A stretch of 64,000 nt of DNA from Gynuella sp. (GCA_028282465.1 JANQHX010000045.1:1-64000); one strand, 5' to 3'. Shown: positions 1 to 8,206, numbered from the stretch's first letter. The notes: generated by a model not told the origin, from the sequence alone. Made by a program: numbers and translations.

Positions 1-542
1 ATATGAGGCGCATTGGTTTTTAGCGCCGAAGGCGCGTTAATGCGTCCTGCGGCAACGCCGCGAACATGATGCACTTGTTACAAACGCGCATCACCCAAAA
101 ACTAAACTACCAACTTTTTACCATGGCAACCAGTTGGCTATGGAACCAGTTTAACGTGGGTGTGGATGATCGAATCGGTTAACCACAGACTGATCGACTC
201 ATGGCAAGCACTGATTTTAAAACGCCGCTGTACTTGTTTGCACTTACTCAGTTTAATTTAAACTAGGCGCTGTAACAGTTTATTCCACGTCATAAGACGC
301 TTCTTCTAACCCATAGTCTATCCAATCTCCGCAATACCTCAATAATTCAGAGCATTGATAAGATTTAAGTTGATTCGTGTTCTAGCCATTTGTCGTTAGG
401 TGTCGCAACAGTACTTTTGCGTCTCGCGACTCTTTTTATGGGCTAAGCAGTCAGTTCTTAAGGTATATCTTTTTTAGTACGACGCAAACCCGGGTACCTT
501 GCGTCGCAAGACATAACATCAACCACATTGTATTAAAAATGT
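1..542. other. Non-coding region upstream of intI: candidate integron attI/cassette boundary
   Basis: No gene of useful length is seen on either strand. In ordinary integrons the cassettes lie upstream of intI, so the array should extend to the left, out of the window. The left edge holds a perfect GCGCC-GAA-GGCGC hairpin (23-35) and an attC-like fold (34-81). Only two heptamers fit the recombination core GTTRRRY: GTTAGGT on plus at 395-401, and GTTTAAC at 149-155, which reads as GTTAAAC on minus. The minus-strand one has the orientation expected for cassettes lying to the left. Neither can be proven to be attI from sequence alone. Positions 2-40 could be the end of an open frame entering from outside, but this is too short to judge. 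Confidence 0.35.
34..81. repeat. attC-like imperfect palindrome
   Basis: The stretch can fold as TAA (38-40) with TTA (78-80), TGC (41-43) with GCA (71-73) and GCGGC (49-53) with GCCGC (57-61), with unpaired bases between the stems, as in single-stranded attC sites. The ends do not match the RYYYAAC/GTTRRRY consensus, so this may be a decayed attC or an unrelated hairpin. Confidence 0.25.
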
Positions 543-586
543 ATGTTTGTGATTAGTTTGATATTAAAACTGGCTTTTTATACATA

Positions 587-602
587 CTGTATATTAATAC
601 AA
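587..602 (+). promoter_or_regulatory. LexA (SOS) box in the intI promoter
   Basis: The 16 bases read CTG, ten AT-only bases (TATATTAATA), then CAA. The E. coli LexA consensus is CTG-N10-CAG, so only the last base differs. A plausible promoter lies just upstream: TTGATA at 558-563, 17-bp spacing, TACATA at 581-586, which places the box across the transcription start. LexA control of integron integrases is established for Vibrio and class 1 integrons; that it applies here is inference. Confidence 0.75.
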
Positions 603-611
603 ATATCGACT

Positions 612-1637
612 ATGAAAGCAGCCATGAATATCATTGATCAACCTCAACCCATCAGTCCTTCGTCGAAAAGATTTTTTGATCTGTACAGGCTTTTTATTCG
701 CGCTAAAGGCCTTTCATACAGCACTGAGAAAACTTACTGCGCCTGGGCTCGTCGGTTTATTAAATTCCACAAATATCGTACAGAGAAGGAGATGAAGGTA
801 TCCGATGTCGAAATATTTTTAACTTATCTTGCGAATAACAGACACTGTAGCCCTAACACTCAGAAAACGGCGTTAAATGCTTTGGTGTTTCTATTTAGAA
901 GCTATCTTAATTGTGATGTTTCTGATTCTATTCAGTTTAAATATTCAAAGAGTCCGCCAAAAATACCTACCGTGCTCTCCCACTCGGAAGCAACTCAAAT
1001 TATCAGCCAACTTAAGAACCATCATTCACTGGTGGTTCAATTGTTGTACGGTTGTGGGTTAAGAATTAGTGAAGCGGTTAGGTTGCGGGTGAAGGATATT
1101 GATTTCGCTAATGAGGGTATTTGGGTGTTAGAAACCAAGGGCAGTAAATCTAGAAGAACTCTTTTACCAAAGTCTTTGTTGGAGCCGCTTAAAGCGCAGA
1201 TTAAATATAGCCGAGCGCTTTTTAAGTATGACGAAAGCGTTGGTAAGGCGTCTGTATATTTACCTTATGCCTTGTCGCGCAAACTGCCTAACGCCAATAA
1301 ACAGTTTAAATGGTACTACCTGTTTCCGGCCACTCATTACTCAGTAGACAAGCGTTCGGATGTTGAGCGACGACATCACATAGGTGTTCAGCAAATCCAG
1401 CGGGCTGTTTCAAAAGCCACACTGGAATGCGGTATTGAAAAACGGGTGACTTGTCATACATTCCGACATTCATTTGCAACTGAGCTATTGAGACAAGGCG
1501 TCGATATTAGAAGTATTCAAGAGATTTTAGGCCACGAATCCATTGAAACAACGCAAATATATACCCATGTCGTTGGGGTTCATGAGCGTGGGATGATTTC
1601 TCCCGCTGATAAGCCTAGTTCAGTAGCTATTACTTAA
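612..1637 (+). CDS. intI: Integron integrase IntI (tyrosine recombinase)
   Basis: Site-specific tyrosine recombinase that moves gene cassettes between attI and attC. The N-terminal SAM-like DNA-binding domain (about residues 20-105) precedes a catalytic domain. The catalytic set is visible: Arg in GLRISE, the H-x-x-R pair in HTFRHSF, His in LGHES and Tyr in TQIYTHV. The extra helix that separates IntI from XerC/D is present around KRSDVERRHH. The frame is open from 543, but the LexA box and promoter lie between 558 and 602, so ATG 612 (341 aa) or ATG 624 (GAAAG upstream) is the likely start. The gene is full length with no frameshift. Its right neighbours are ordinary minus-strand genes, not cassettes. 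The integron-type helix makes a XerC/D assignment unlikely. Confidence 0.9.
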   Translation: MKAAMNIIDQPQPISPSSKRFFDLYRLFIRAKGLSYSTEKTYCAWARRFIKFHKYRTEKEMKVSDVEIFLTYLANNRHCSPNTQKTALNALVFLFRSYLNCDVSDSIQFKYSKSPPKIPTVLSHSEATQIISQLKNHHSLVVQLLYGCGLRISEAVRLRVKDIDFANEGIWVLETKGSKSRRTLLPKSLLEPLKAQIKYSRALFKYDESVGKASVYLPYALSRKLPNANKQFKWYYLFPATHYSVDKRSDVERRHHIGVQQIQRAVSKATLECGIEKRVTCHTFRHSFATELLRQGVDIRSIQEILGHESIETTQIYTHVVGVHERGMISPADKPSSVAIT

Positions 1638-1787
1638 TTAATAATGCTAAAGAATTAAGTGTAATAACTCTTCAAATTGCTCAATGAAATTAGAATGCGA
1701 AAAATTGAAATCGTTCTCAGAGTCCATACATTGCCGGTTATGTGATTGCTCTAGTTTGGAAATAAAATTAATTGCCTGCTGTTAAGT

Positions 1788-2630
1788 CTAACTCCACACA
1801 TTCCTCAGCGCAGTCAGCATAAAATCGACAAAGACGCGTACCTTCTTATTGCCTCGTAAATCCTGGTGATAGAGAAGCCAGAAATCAATGTCCAGACCTT
1901 CTACAGGTGGTAGCAGCTGTATCAGCCGGTCATCACGAATCGCAGCCAGATGGGATAAATGCCCAACGCCCATGCCAGCAGCAATGGCGGCTAAAACACC
2001 CTCGGCGGTATTGATCCGGCTGATGCATTTTGCTTCTGGGTAATGCTGCGCCATCCAAGCATCAGTGAACTGACTGCTCCAGAGTATCCAGGGGACTTGG
2101 CTTAGATCCGTATCTGGAGTGAAGAAGTTCTTATTGGCATACACGGCAAAGTGATTGGTAGCGATACGTTTTCCAATAAAGTGCGGGGTGGGATTATTAG
2201 TAACTCTGAGCACAACATCGGTACTGTTGCTATCAAGGTCTTCTATGGTTTGGCTTAGCTTGATATCCAATTCAATATCTGGGTATTGACGGGAAAAATC
2301 TGCAAGAGCTTTCATTATCCGCCCTTCGCTAGCGTAAAGGGTAGAAAATCCTAGTTTGCCTTGCAGATCGTTTTCGTTGGCTTTAAGTTCGCGCTCAAAT
2401 TGTTTAGCAAATGAAGTGGCTTGGCGAGCAGAGGCCAGCAGGTGATGTGCTTCGGGAGACAATATAACCCTGGGGCCATCACGCTCGAACAGGTTGATGT
2501 TATGTTGTTTTTCCAACTGCCTCATGCGGCGGGATATGGATGAATGATCCATATTTAATTGCTTAGCCGCCGCCGAGAAAGAGCCAGTCTGCCCTACCAA
2601 GGTGAAGATTTTTATATCATTCCAATTCAT
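1788..2630 (-). CDS. LysR-family transcriptional regulator
   Basis: About 280 aa. An N-terminal winged helix-turn-helix (about residues 1-60: MNWNDIKIF, then FSAAAKQLNMDHSSISRRMRQLE) is followed by a periplasmic-binding-protein-like effector domain. An in-frame codon 30 bases upstream would extend the protein, but MNWNDIKIF is the usual LysR beginning and ATG 2630 is preferred. The start overlaps the last 14 bases of the upstream esterase gene, so the two are probably translationally coupled. This is atypical, since LysR genes are more often divergent from their target. The AsxSSISRRM recognition helix resembles regulators that act on neighbouring metabolic genes. The effector is unknown. Confidence 0.88.
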   Translation of the reverse strand: MNWNDIKIFTLVGQTGSFSAAAKQLNMDHSSISRRMRQLEKQHNINLFERDGPRVILSPEAHHLLASARQATSFAKQFERELKANENDLQGKLGFSTLYASEGRIMKALADFSRQYPDIELDIKLSQTIEDLDSNSTDVVLRVTNNPTPHFIGKRIATNHFAVYANKNFFTPDTDLSQVPWILWSSQFTDAWMAQHYPEAKCISRINTAEGVLAAIAAGMGVGHLSHLAAIRDDRLIQLLPPVEGLDIDFWLLYHQDLRGNKKVRVFVDFMLTALRNVWS

Positions 2631-3540
2631 CGCGCTGCTGGGATAAAAAGGCCCATGCAACCTGATTCAGTTTTAGGTCATTGTTGCTATGGCCAAAGAT
2701 TTGTGGATTGAGGATTGTAGCAACGCCCGGCCAAGTATGACCACCATTGTTCACCCGATAAAACCGCACTGGTGCTTGCTGGCAGCCCTTAAAGTCATAT
2801 TGGGTAACAGTTGTACTGTCTTCTGGATCGGAATCAATGATTCGAGTTTCGATACGCTCAGTGCTGCAACCATTAATGCTAGCCAGTTTGGTAGCCGCAA
2901 CTTCGGCACCTGGGGTGAAATTTTCAAAACCGCCAAAGGGCACCAATGGGTCTTGGGTGCCTCTTACGAAAACAATGGGCATATTCAATTTAGAGCAATT
3001 AGCCGCTATCGGATCGGGTAGATCAAAACCAACAATTAACAGTCCAGCAAAGGTTTCAGGGCGCTCGCACACCAAGCGCTGCGCAAATGCGGCTCCATTT
3101 GAAAAGCCACTCAGGTAAACCTGATCCGGTGACAAGTTATAGGTTTTAATAAGGTGTTTAGTGAGGCTTTCAATAAACTCAACATCTTTAAAAGCGGCAT
3201 CGGATTCGAGCCCGTAGACATCCCAATGGTTCAAGTCGGCATCTTCAAAAAATGGTAGAGGGCTATGAAGACTCTGGGGATAAACCACTACAAAATTTTC
3301 CTGATCCGCCAACTCATTTAACTCGCTGTAGCTTAATGCTTCATAGGCGTTGGTGTCCTGGCCGTGAAGTTTGATCAACAGTGGCGTGTTCTTTTTGCTG
3401 TCAAATTGTGGTGGCAGATGCACCAAGTACTCCCGCTCAACCCCGGAGATATCAATGGTAAATTCCTTAGTTCCTAATTCGGCATGGGCAAGTCCGAACA
3501 GACTGACAAAAAAGCAAAGCGCTGGTAAAAATTTCTTCAT
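2617..3540 (-). CDS. Secreted polyhydroxybutyrate depolymerase/feruloyl-esterase-type hydrolase (LpqC-like)
   Basis: 307 aa alpha/beta hydrolase. A typical signal peptide occupies residues 1-20 (MKKFLPALCFFVSLFGLAHA), pointing to periplasmic or extracellular action. The lipase box G-F-S-N-G places the nucleophile at Ser147; TQD (Asp197) and GGHTW (His268) complete the triad. The oxyanion HG of IKLHGQ is near residue 59. This arrangement fits the esterase family that includes LpqC, PHB depolymerases and CE1 feruloyl esterases; the substrate cannot be read from sequence. Its 3' end overlaps the LysR gene, suggesting one transcript. It is divergent from the toxin-antitoxin pair to its right. Confidence 0.82.
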   Translation of the reverse strand: MKKFLPALCFFVSLFGLAHAELGTKEFTIDISGVEREYLVHLPPQFDSKKNTPLLIKLHGQDTNAYEALSYSELNELADQENFVVVYPQSLHSPLPFFEDADLNHWDVYGLESDAAFKDVEFIESLTKHLIKTYNLSPDQVYLSGFSNGAAFAQRLVCERPETFAGLLIVGFDLPDPIAANCSKLNMPIVFVRGTQDPLVPFGGFENFTPGAEVAATKLASINGCSTERIETRIIDSDPEDSTTVTQYDFKGCQQAPVRFYRVNNGGHTWPGVATILNPQIFGHSNNDLKLNQVAWAFLSQQRDELE

Positions 3541-3688
3541 TACAGTGATCCTTCTGTGAATTTATACACGCTTTGAATCTAAATTGTCCTCCTAAGCCTG
3601 TAAACGCAGTAAACATGCAAACCTTGTGTGATTTTTTGCACATAGCATTGGCGGTAAATTGCTTTGTTAGGGCTTTGCACATAAAATT

Positions 3689-3705
3689 GTACGGAAATAC
3701 CGTAC
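3689..3705. promoter_or_regulatory. Palindromic operator upstream of yefM-yoeB
   Basis: A perfect inverted repeat, GTACGG-AAATA-CCGTAC, sits 15 bases before the yefM start. YefM proteins autoregulate by binding palindromes with a TGTACA core, and the TTGTACGG arm here resembles that core. Assignment as the YefM(-YoeB) operator is inference from position and symmetry. Confidence 0.6.
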
Positions 3706-3719
3706 GAAATGAGTGTAAT

Positions 3720-3992
3720 GTGGATACTGTAAGCGTAAACAAATTTAGAGATAAACTAAAAGCCTATGTAGAACAAGTAGTTACTAACCACACCCCTATT
3801 AAAGTTACTCGCCGGGCCGGCGAAGACTTTGTGGTTATAAGCGCTGACGACTGGGAAAGAGAGCAAGAAACCCTGTATGTGTTGCAAAACACCAGCCTGA
3901 TGAAGCAAATTTCGGAATCCGTTGTTACCCACACCAAAAAGCGTGGATACACCCCGACCAGTGAGGAACTAGATGAGATCACTGGTATTTGA
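3720..3992 (+). CDS. yefM: YefM/Phd-type antitoxin
   Basis: Antitoxin that neutralises YoeB and represses the operon. The frame is open from 3573, but alignment to YefM starts at the GTG codon at 3720 (V/M-DTVSVNKFRDKL), giving 90 aa, the family size. The longer upstream frame also runs through the operator palindrome. The N-terminal DNA-binding half contains ITR-like VTRRAGEDFVVIS and ADDWEREQETLYVL; the C-terminal tail (MKQISESVV onward) is the flexible toxin-binding part. It overlaps yoeB by 20 bases, the classic coupled arrangement. The pair sits about 2 kb from an integron integrase but has no visible attC. GTG as start lacks a strong ribosome-binding site, which would fit low antitoxin translation. 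Confidence 0.85.
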   Translation: MDTVSVNKFRDKLKAYVEQVVTNHTPIKVTRRAGEDFVVISADDWEREQETLYVLQNTSLMKQISESVVTHTKKRGYTPTSEELDEITGI

Positions 3993-4242
3993 AGGAAGGA
4001 CTTGGGAAACATACGAAGCACTTAGAGAAAAAGATAAGAAATTACATAGAGCGCTTTGCAAACTATTGAAAGAAATGCTGCGAGGCGACCCAAGTAAAGG
4101 AATAGGAAAACCTGAACAGTTACGACACAACCTCAAAGGTTTTTGGTCAAGGCGTATCTCTCAAAAAGACCGACTTATTTATAAATTCGATGATGATTCA
4201 ATCTACATTTTTGCAATTGGTGGGCATTACGAAGATCACTAG
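3973..4242 (+). CDS. yoeB: YoeB toxin (RelE-superfamily mRNA interferase)
   Basis: 89 aa. Ribosome-dependent endoribonuclease that cleaves mRNA in the A site when freed from YefM. The catalytic residues of E. coli YoeB (Glu46, Arg65, His83, Tyr84) are all present with a uniform shift of two: Glu48 (GKPEQL), Arg67 (KDRLIY), His85 and Tyr86 (GGHYEDH). The signature HNLKGFWSRRI is intact. The toxin therefore appears functional. Its start lies inside yefM. Confidence 0.92.
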   Translation: MRSLVFEGRTWETYEALREKDKKLHRALCKLLKEMLRGDPSKGIGKPEQLRHNLKGFWSRRISQKDRLIYKFDDDSIYIFAIGGHYEDH

Positions 4243-4326
4243 TTTTGGTAAAGTAGTTCTGAACCTCAAAAACTAAAGCCATTCCAACACAACAGTCACC
4301 ATCTCATAGAATTAATCTCTAAAAAC

Positions 4327-5967
4327 TCATTTAATACAAGCCATCGAAAACCCTTCAAGTTGAAGTGTTCCATGACTCACTTCGCTTCTCTGCCCTGGAA
4401 CATAAATCGTTTCACCTTGTTTTTTAATCTCAATATCAACGGGTTTTGTTCCGAAATTAAAATAGCAATGTAGGTCACCCAATCCATGATAAGTTCTTAT
4501 AAAACTCAAAACGCCATTATTGGTTTTAATGTCTTTAATACTGCCTAACAGCAGCTGGGGATACTGCTTGCGCCACTTTAAAATTTCACGGCTAAATTGC
4601 AGCATGGAGTCTGAATTATTTTCCTGGCTGGCAATGCTGTTTTTAATATGATCCGATGCAACCGGTAACCAGGGTTCGGCAGCGGTAAAGCCACCACTTT
4701 TATCATCGCTGGTCCAAGCTATTGGCGTTCGGCAACCGTCCCTACCTTTAAAGTCTGGCCAGAAGTTAATGCCATAAGGATCTTGCAGTTGGTGAAATTC
4801 TAATTCTGCTTCTGTGTAACCTAGCTCTTCTCCGTTATAGATGCAGATACTGCCTCGCAAACAAATTAATAAAGTCATAAAGAATTTTTGCTGGGTGGCT
4901 ATATCATATTGTTCATCAACCCACCGCGTGCCTACTCGAATACAGTCATGATTACTGAGCGCCCAAGCAGGCCAGCCATTTAAAATTTCAGTTTCGAGTT
5001 TATTTATTGAGTCGGCCACAAACTCTGGGCTGTTTTGATTTTGCAAAAACTGAAAACTGTAAGCCATGTGTAACCGATTATTTCCCTGAGTGTATTCGCC
5101 CATCATTTGTTCGGCATCACTGTCTCCTACTTCGCCAACCAGCATTCTTGCATCGTATTGGTCCATCAGAGTACGGAGTCTTTCTAACCAACCAAGATTT
5201 TCTGGGCGGTTTTTATCGTAAATATGTTCCTGATATTCGTAGGGGTTGCCTTCACCCCCCATAAATCTGGGGCTGGTTCGGTCGGCCAGCGGCGGGTTAT
5301 CCCTTAGCTGATCGTCATGGTAGTAATAATTCACAGTGTCTAGACGAAAGCCGTCCACACCCATGTCCAACCAAAATCTGAATTCTTCTATAACTTGCAG
5401 CTGCACTTCTTCATTGTGGTAATTTAAATCGGGCTGGCTGTCTAGAAAGTTGTGCAGATAGTACTGTCGACGCACAGAATCCCACTGCCAGGCCGATCCA
5501 CCAAATACGCTTAACCAGTTTGTGGGGCAAGTGCCATCCGGTTTTGGGTCGACCCACACATACCAGTCTGACTTGGGGTTGGTTTTATCTTTTCTGCTTT
5601 CTTTAAACCAAGGGTGTTGGTCAGAGGTGTGACTCACCACTTTGTCGATAATAATTTTTAAACCCCGAGCATGAGCTTTATCAATTAACGATTTAAATTG
5701 TTCATTGGTACCAAATATGGGGTCAACTTTTCGGTAGTCGGACACATCATAACCAAAATCTTTCATGGGAGATTCCACAAAGGGTGAGATCCAAATGGCA
5801 TCTACCCCTAGGCTGGCGATGTAATCTAGTTTTTGTTCAATTCCTGGAATGTCGCCAATGCCATCACCATTGCTGTCAAAAAAACTGCGAGGATAAATTT
5901 GATAAATCACTGCAGTGCGCCACCATTCGGCTTCTTTAATGGTTAGGTACGATGGCCTTTGAGTCAT
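4327..5967 (-). CDS. GH13 alpha-glucosidase (oligo-1,6-glucosidase type)
   Basis: 546 aa, the normal length for the GH13 exo-alpha-glucosidase group. A (beta/alpha)8 barrel begins at WWRTAVIYQIYPRSF. Region I is DKVVSHTSDQHPWF; the nucleophile is Asp210 (GVDGFRLD), the acid/base Glu279 (MLVGEVGD) and the stabiliser Asp341 (LSNHD). DSNGDGIGDI (31-40) is the calcium-site loop typical of the group. No signal peptide, so it acts in the cytoplasm on short alpha-glucosides. Unusually, no sugar transporter or LacI regulator lies beside it; its neighbours are the toxin gene (convergent) and an HD-GYP gene, so the substrate source is unclear. Confidence 0.92.
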   Translation of the reverse strand: MTQRPSYLTIKEAEWWRTAVIYQIYPRSFFDSNGDGIGDIPGIEQKLDYIASLGVDAIWISPFVESPMKDFGYDVSDYRKVDPIFGTNEQFKSLIDKAHARGLKIIIDKVVSHTSDQHPWFKESRKDKTNPKSDWYVWVDPKPDGTCPTNWLSVFGGSAWQWDSVRRQYYLHNFLDSQPDLNYHNEEVQLQVIEEFRFWLDMGVDGFRLDTVNYYYHDDQLRDNPPLADRTSPRFMGGEGNPYEYQEHIYDKNRPENLGWLERLRTLMDQYDARMLVGEVGDSDAEQMMGEYTQGNNRLHMAYSFQFLQNQNSPEFVADSINKLETEILNGWPAWALSNHDCIRVGTRWVDEQYDIATQQKFFMTLLICLRGSICIYNGEELGYTEAELEFHQLQDPYGINFWPDFKGRDGCRTPIAWTSDDKSGGFTAAEPWLPVASDHIKNSIASQENNSDSMLQFSREILKWRKQYPQLLLGSIKDIKTNNGVLSFIRTYHGLGDLHCYFNFGTKPVDIEIKKQGETIYVPGQRSEVSHGTLQLEGFSMACIK

Positions 5968-6063
5968 GAGTGTCCCTTAGTTATTACTATTGCGTTTTCG
6001 TGATGAGTATTAGAATTTTGCGAATAAATTATTGTTGGTCAGACAGAGTTAAAATACGTTTAA

Positions 6064-6120
6064 GGAGCCTCTGAATAAGTCTAGTATCACTCTGCGGAGC
6101 CTTAACGTGATTTTATTTTA
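6064..6120. repeat. Decayed left end of the MITE found at 61061-61330
   Basis: Starting GGAGCCTCTGAATAAGTC, this stretch matches the left terminal repeat and adjoining bases of the intact element (GGAACCTCTGAACAAGTC) with a handful of transitions, including the shared CTCTGCGGA. No right end is seen nearby. It is a solo end or deletion relic lying between the alpha-glucosidase and the Hpt-HD-GYP gene. Confidence 0.6.
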
Positions 6121-6163
6121 CTGAGACTTTAATTGCAGTGAATATTTCACTAATAATTAGAAA

Positions 6164-7255
6164 TTAGGCAGGCTGCAGCTCTTTAATTATTTTAATAAAA
6201 AGCTCAATAATTTTCGGGTCAAATTGTTCTCCTGAATAGCGGCTGAGTTCCATAATGGCTCTCATAAGAGGTCTCTTTCGACCAATGTATTGTGTATAAC
6301 CATGGGTAATGGCCTCGTAAGCATGCACCACAGACAGCATGCGAGCACCTACATGAATGTCTTCTTTAATCAAACCTTGCGGATAACCCGTACCATTCCA
6401 GTTTTCGTGATGATGGGCAACAATAGCCAGGGCTTCTTCACAGCCTTTATAAGGGCCAAGGATGTCGCAGGCTAAATTGACATGGGCTTGAATGATGTCG
6501 AACTCTGATTGCTCTAGCTTTAGTTTATGAAGAATTTTACTGGGAAGCATGGCCATGGCTAAATCATGCACTGTGCTGGCCATCACCAACTGAATGTCTG
6601 ACACTGGGTAATCCAGCTCTCTGTTCAACAACACCAGTAGTTTTGGCACTCTAGAGCTTCGGCCTTGCCAAAAGTCGGCTCGTTGTTCGGCATTCTCTGC
6701 AAGTACATGAAAAAAGTTAAGATCTTCCGATTCAGTAAGACTCAGCTCCTCAAGAATACTCAGTGGCTGATGTGGATAAATTAATGCGGTAGCTGGGTCG
6801 AGCAGAGTTAAGGCTTTTTTGAGATGCTCAATTTTCTTTTTGGTATGGGCTTGGTGGATTCGGCTGATTTCTTCACCCACCTGTCGCCACAACTCCGCTT
6901 CATAATCTACAACTGGCAACTCCAAACACTGATGCAGAAATTGAGAAGCTTTGTCCATAAACAACAGGGTTAAGTCTCCAACCACCGCTTCAAACTTGAG
7001 TTCTTTTTGACGAAGCAAGTGCAGTACGTCTTCGAGTTCCTGAAATAGCTCCACCACAGGGGTTAGCCCTGTAATACCAAAATTACCTTTTACTGTGTGT
7101 ATAGACCGAAATAAGGCCCGCAGTTTTTCTTCATTTTCTGGCTCTCGTTCCAGCTCCAAAATCAATCGCTCAGCTTGGCCAAGGTGCTCGTCAAACTCGT
7201 CCAGCGATTCAGCCAATAGCTCTAAATTTAGCCCTGAGGTTTCAAATTCAGCCAT
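6164..7255 (-). CDS. Hpt domain fused to an HD-GYP-like domain
   Basis: 363 aa, cytoplasmic. Residues about 8-105 form a histidine phosphotransfer (Hpt) domain with phospho-acceptor His53 in SIHTVKGNFG. A linker (about 110-205) leads to an HD-GYP-like domain with His230-Asp231, the HHHENWNGTGYP block (281-292) and a downstream VVHAYEAIT. HD-GYP proteins hydrolyse cyclic-di-GMP. Two deviations suggest altered activity: HD is followed by LA rather than the usual I/L-G-K, and the later metal-site motif DxYDA reads HAYEA. The coupling of Hpt to HD-GYP implies phosphorelay control. The kinase partner is not in the window. The gene stands alone and is divergent from the HDOD gene. Confidence 0.83.
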   Translation of the reverse strand: MAEFETSGLNLELLAESLDEFDEHLGQAERLILELEREPENEEKLRALFRSIHTVKGNFGITGLTPVVELFQELEDVLHLLRQKELKFEAVVGDLTLLFMDKASQFLHQCLELPVVDYEAELWRQVGEEISRIHQAHTKKKIEHLKKALTLLDPATALIYPHQPLSILEELSLTESEDLNFFHVLAENAEQRADFWQGRSSRVPKLLVLLNRELDYPVSDIQLVMASTVHDLAMAMLPSKILHKLKLEQSEFDIIQAHVNLACDILGPYKGCEEALAIVAHHHENWNGTGYPQGLIKEDIHVGARMLSVVHAYEAITHGYTQYIGRKRPLMRAIMELSRYSGEQFDPKIIELFIKIIKELQPA

Positions 7256-7357
7256 ACTTTAACTCTGATAGGTGTTCCAGATCAGTATAGGCGATGAAGT
7301 CCGGCAAATTTTCTGTGCCTTGCTAAACTGTAAAAAAAAGTAATTCCGGAGGTTGTT

Positions 7358-8206
7358 GTGACTGAGGCTCATCCAATTGAGTTAAGCATTGAAGCTGAAA
7401 CTATTGCTGAACGAATTAAAACTGAATTAGTTGCGGGGCAAATTGATGTACCACTGCTACCAGAGGTGGCTCGCAAAGTTTTGGAAATAGTGAATGATCC
7501 TGATTCAGACGTTGCTCAATTGGCAAATACCATACAGGGCGACCAGGCATTAGCCGCCCATGTGGTGCGCATTGCTAACTCTCCCGCCTACTCTGCCACC
7601 GCCAATATAGTTTCATTGCAACAAGCAATCAGTCGACTGGGCATGAACCTGATGTCGGAAATTGCCATGGCAGCTTCGCTGGATACCCATATTTTTAATG
7701 CGCCAGGTTACGAGCAAAAACTTGAAGAATTATGGGATTTTTCGTTGATGGTTGGCCTATGGACTCGAGAAATTGCCCGACAATCACGAAAAAACGTCGA
7801 AGCCGCATTTCTTTGTGGTTTGCTACATGGCATTGGTCGGCCCGTGGTTTTGCAACGTGTCGCTGAAATCAACAGCCCTATTCTGCCAGAAGAAACTAAT
7901 GAGATTGAGCGTCGTTTACTGACTGAAGCCAACTCGGTGGTGATGGAGAAATGGCGACTACCGGGCTTAATTCAGCAGGCCATCATCAGCTACGCAGGGG
8001 ACATTGAATCCTTAACTGACACAGCCTTGCTGATACGGGGAGGCATTATATTCAGTCGTTGGATGGCATCGGGGGATGACAGCACCCTGAGTAGAAACGA
8101 CCATGGGGAAATTCTGGCCCGACTCAATCTTTACCCTGAGGATATTGATCAGCTCAAAACCCTGATTGATGACGTGAAAACCACCAAGGAGGCAATGCGC
8201 GGATGA
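7358..8206 (+). CDS. HDOD domain signalling protein
   Basis: 282 aa. The HDOD domain (about residues 25-220: VPLLPEVARKVLEIVNDP, then LAAHVVRIANSPAYS and ISRLGMNLMSEI) belongs to the HD superfamily but lacks the catalytic HD pair; such proteins act in signalling and regulation rather than hydrolysis. Start is GTG at 7358, set by a strong CCGGAGG five bases upstream. The stop overlaps the transhydrogenase start by four bases (ATGA), so the two are translationally coupled. Confidence 0.85.
   Translation: MTEAHPIELSIEAETIAERIKTELVAGQIDVPLLPEVARKVLEIVNDPDSDVAQLANTIQGDQALAAHVVRIANSPAYSATANIVSLQQAISRLGMNLMSEIAMAASLDTHIFNAPGYEQKLEELWDFSLMVGLWTREIARQSRKNVEAAFLCGLLHGIGRPVVLQRVAEINSPILPEETNEIERRLLTEANSVVMEKWRLPGLIQQAIISYAGDIESLTDTALLIRGGIIFSRWMASGDDSTLSRNDHGEILARLNLYPEDIDQLKTLIDDVKTTKEAMRG

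Noticed and set aside
149-401. The GTTTAAC and GTTAGGT cores as the two ends of one attC
   Set aside because: They are about 250 bases apart, too far for an attC, and no continuous imperfect palindrome joins them.
543-611. Longer IntI N-terminus from ATG 543
   Set aside because: The promoter and LexA box lie inside it, and the residues are hydrophobic and unlike other integrases.
3573-3719. Upstream extension of the antitoxin frame
   Set aside because: It crosses the operator palindrome and has no match to the YefM N-terminus.
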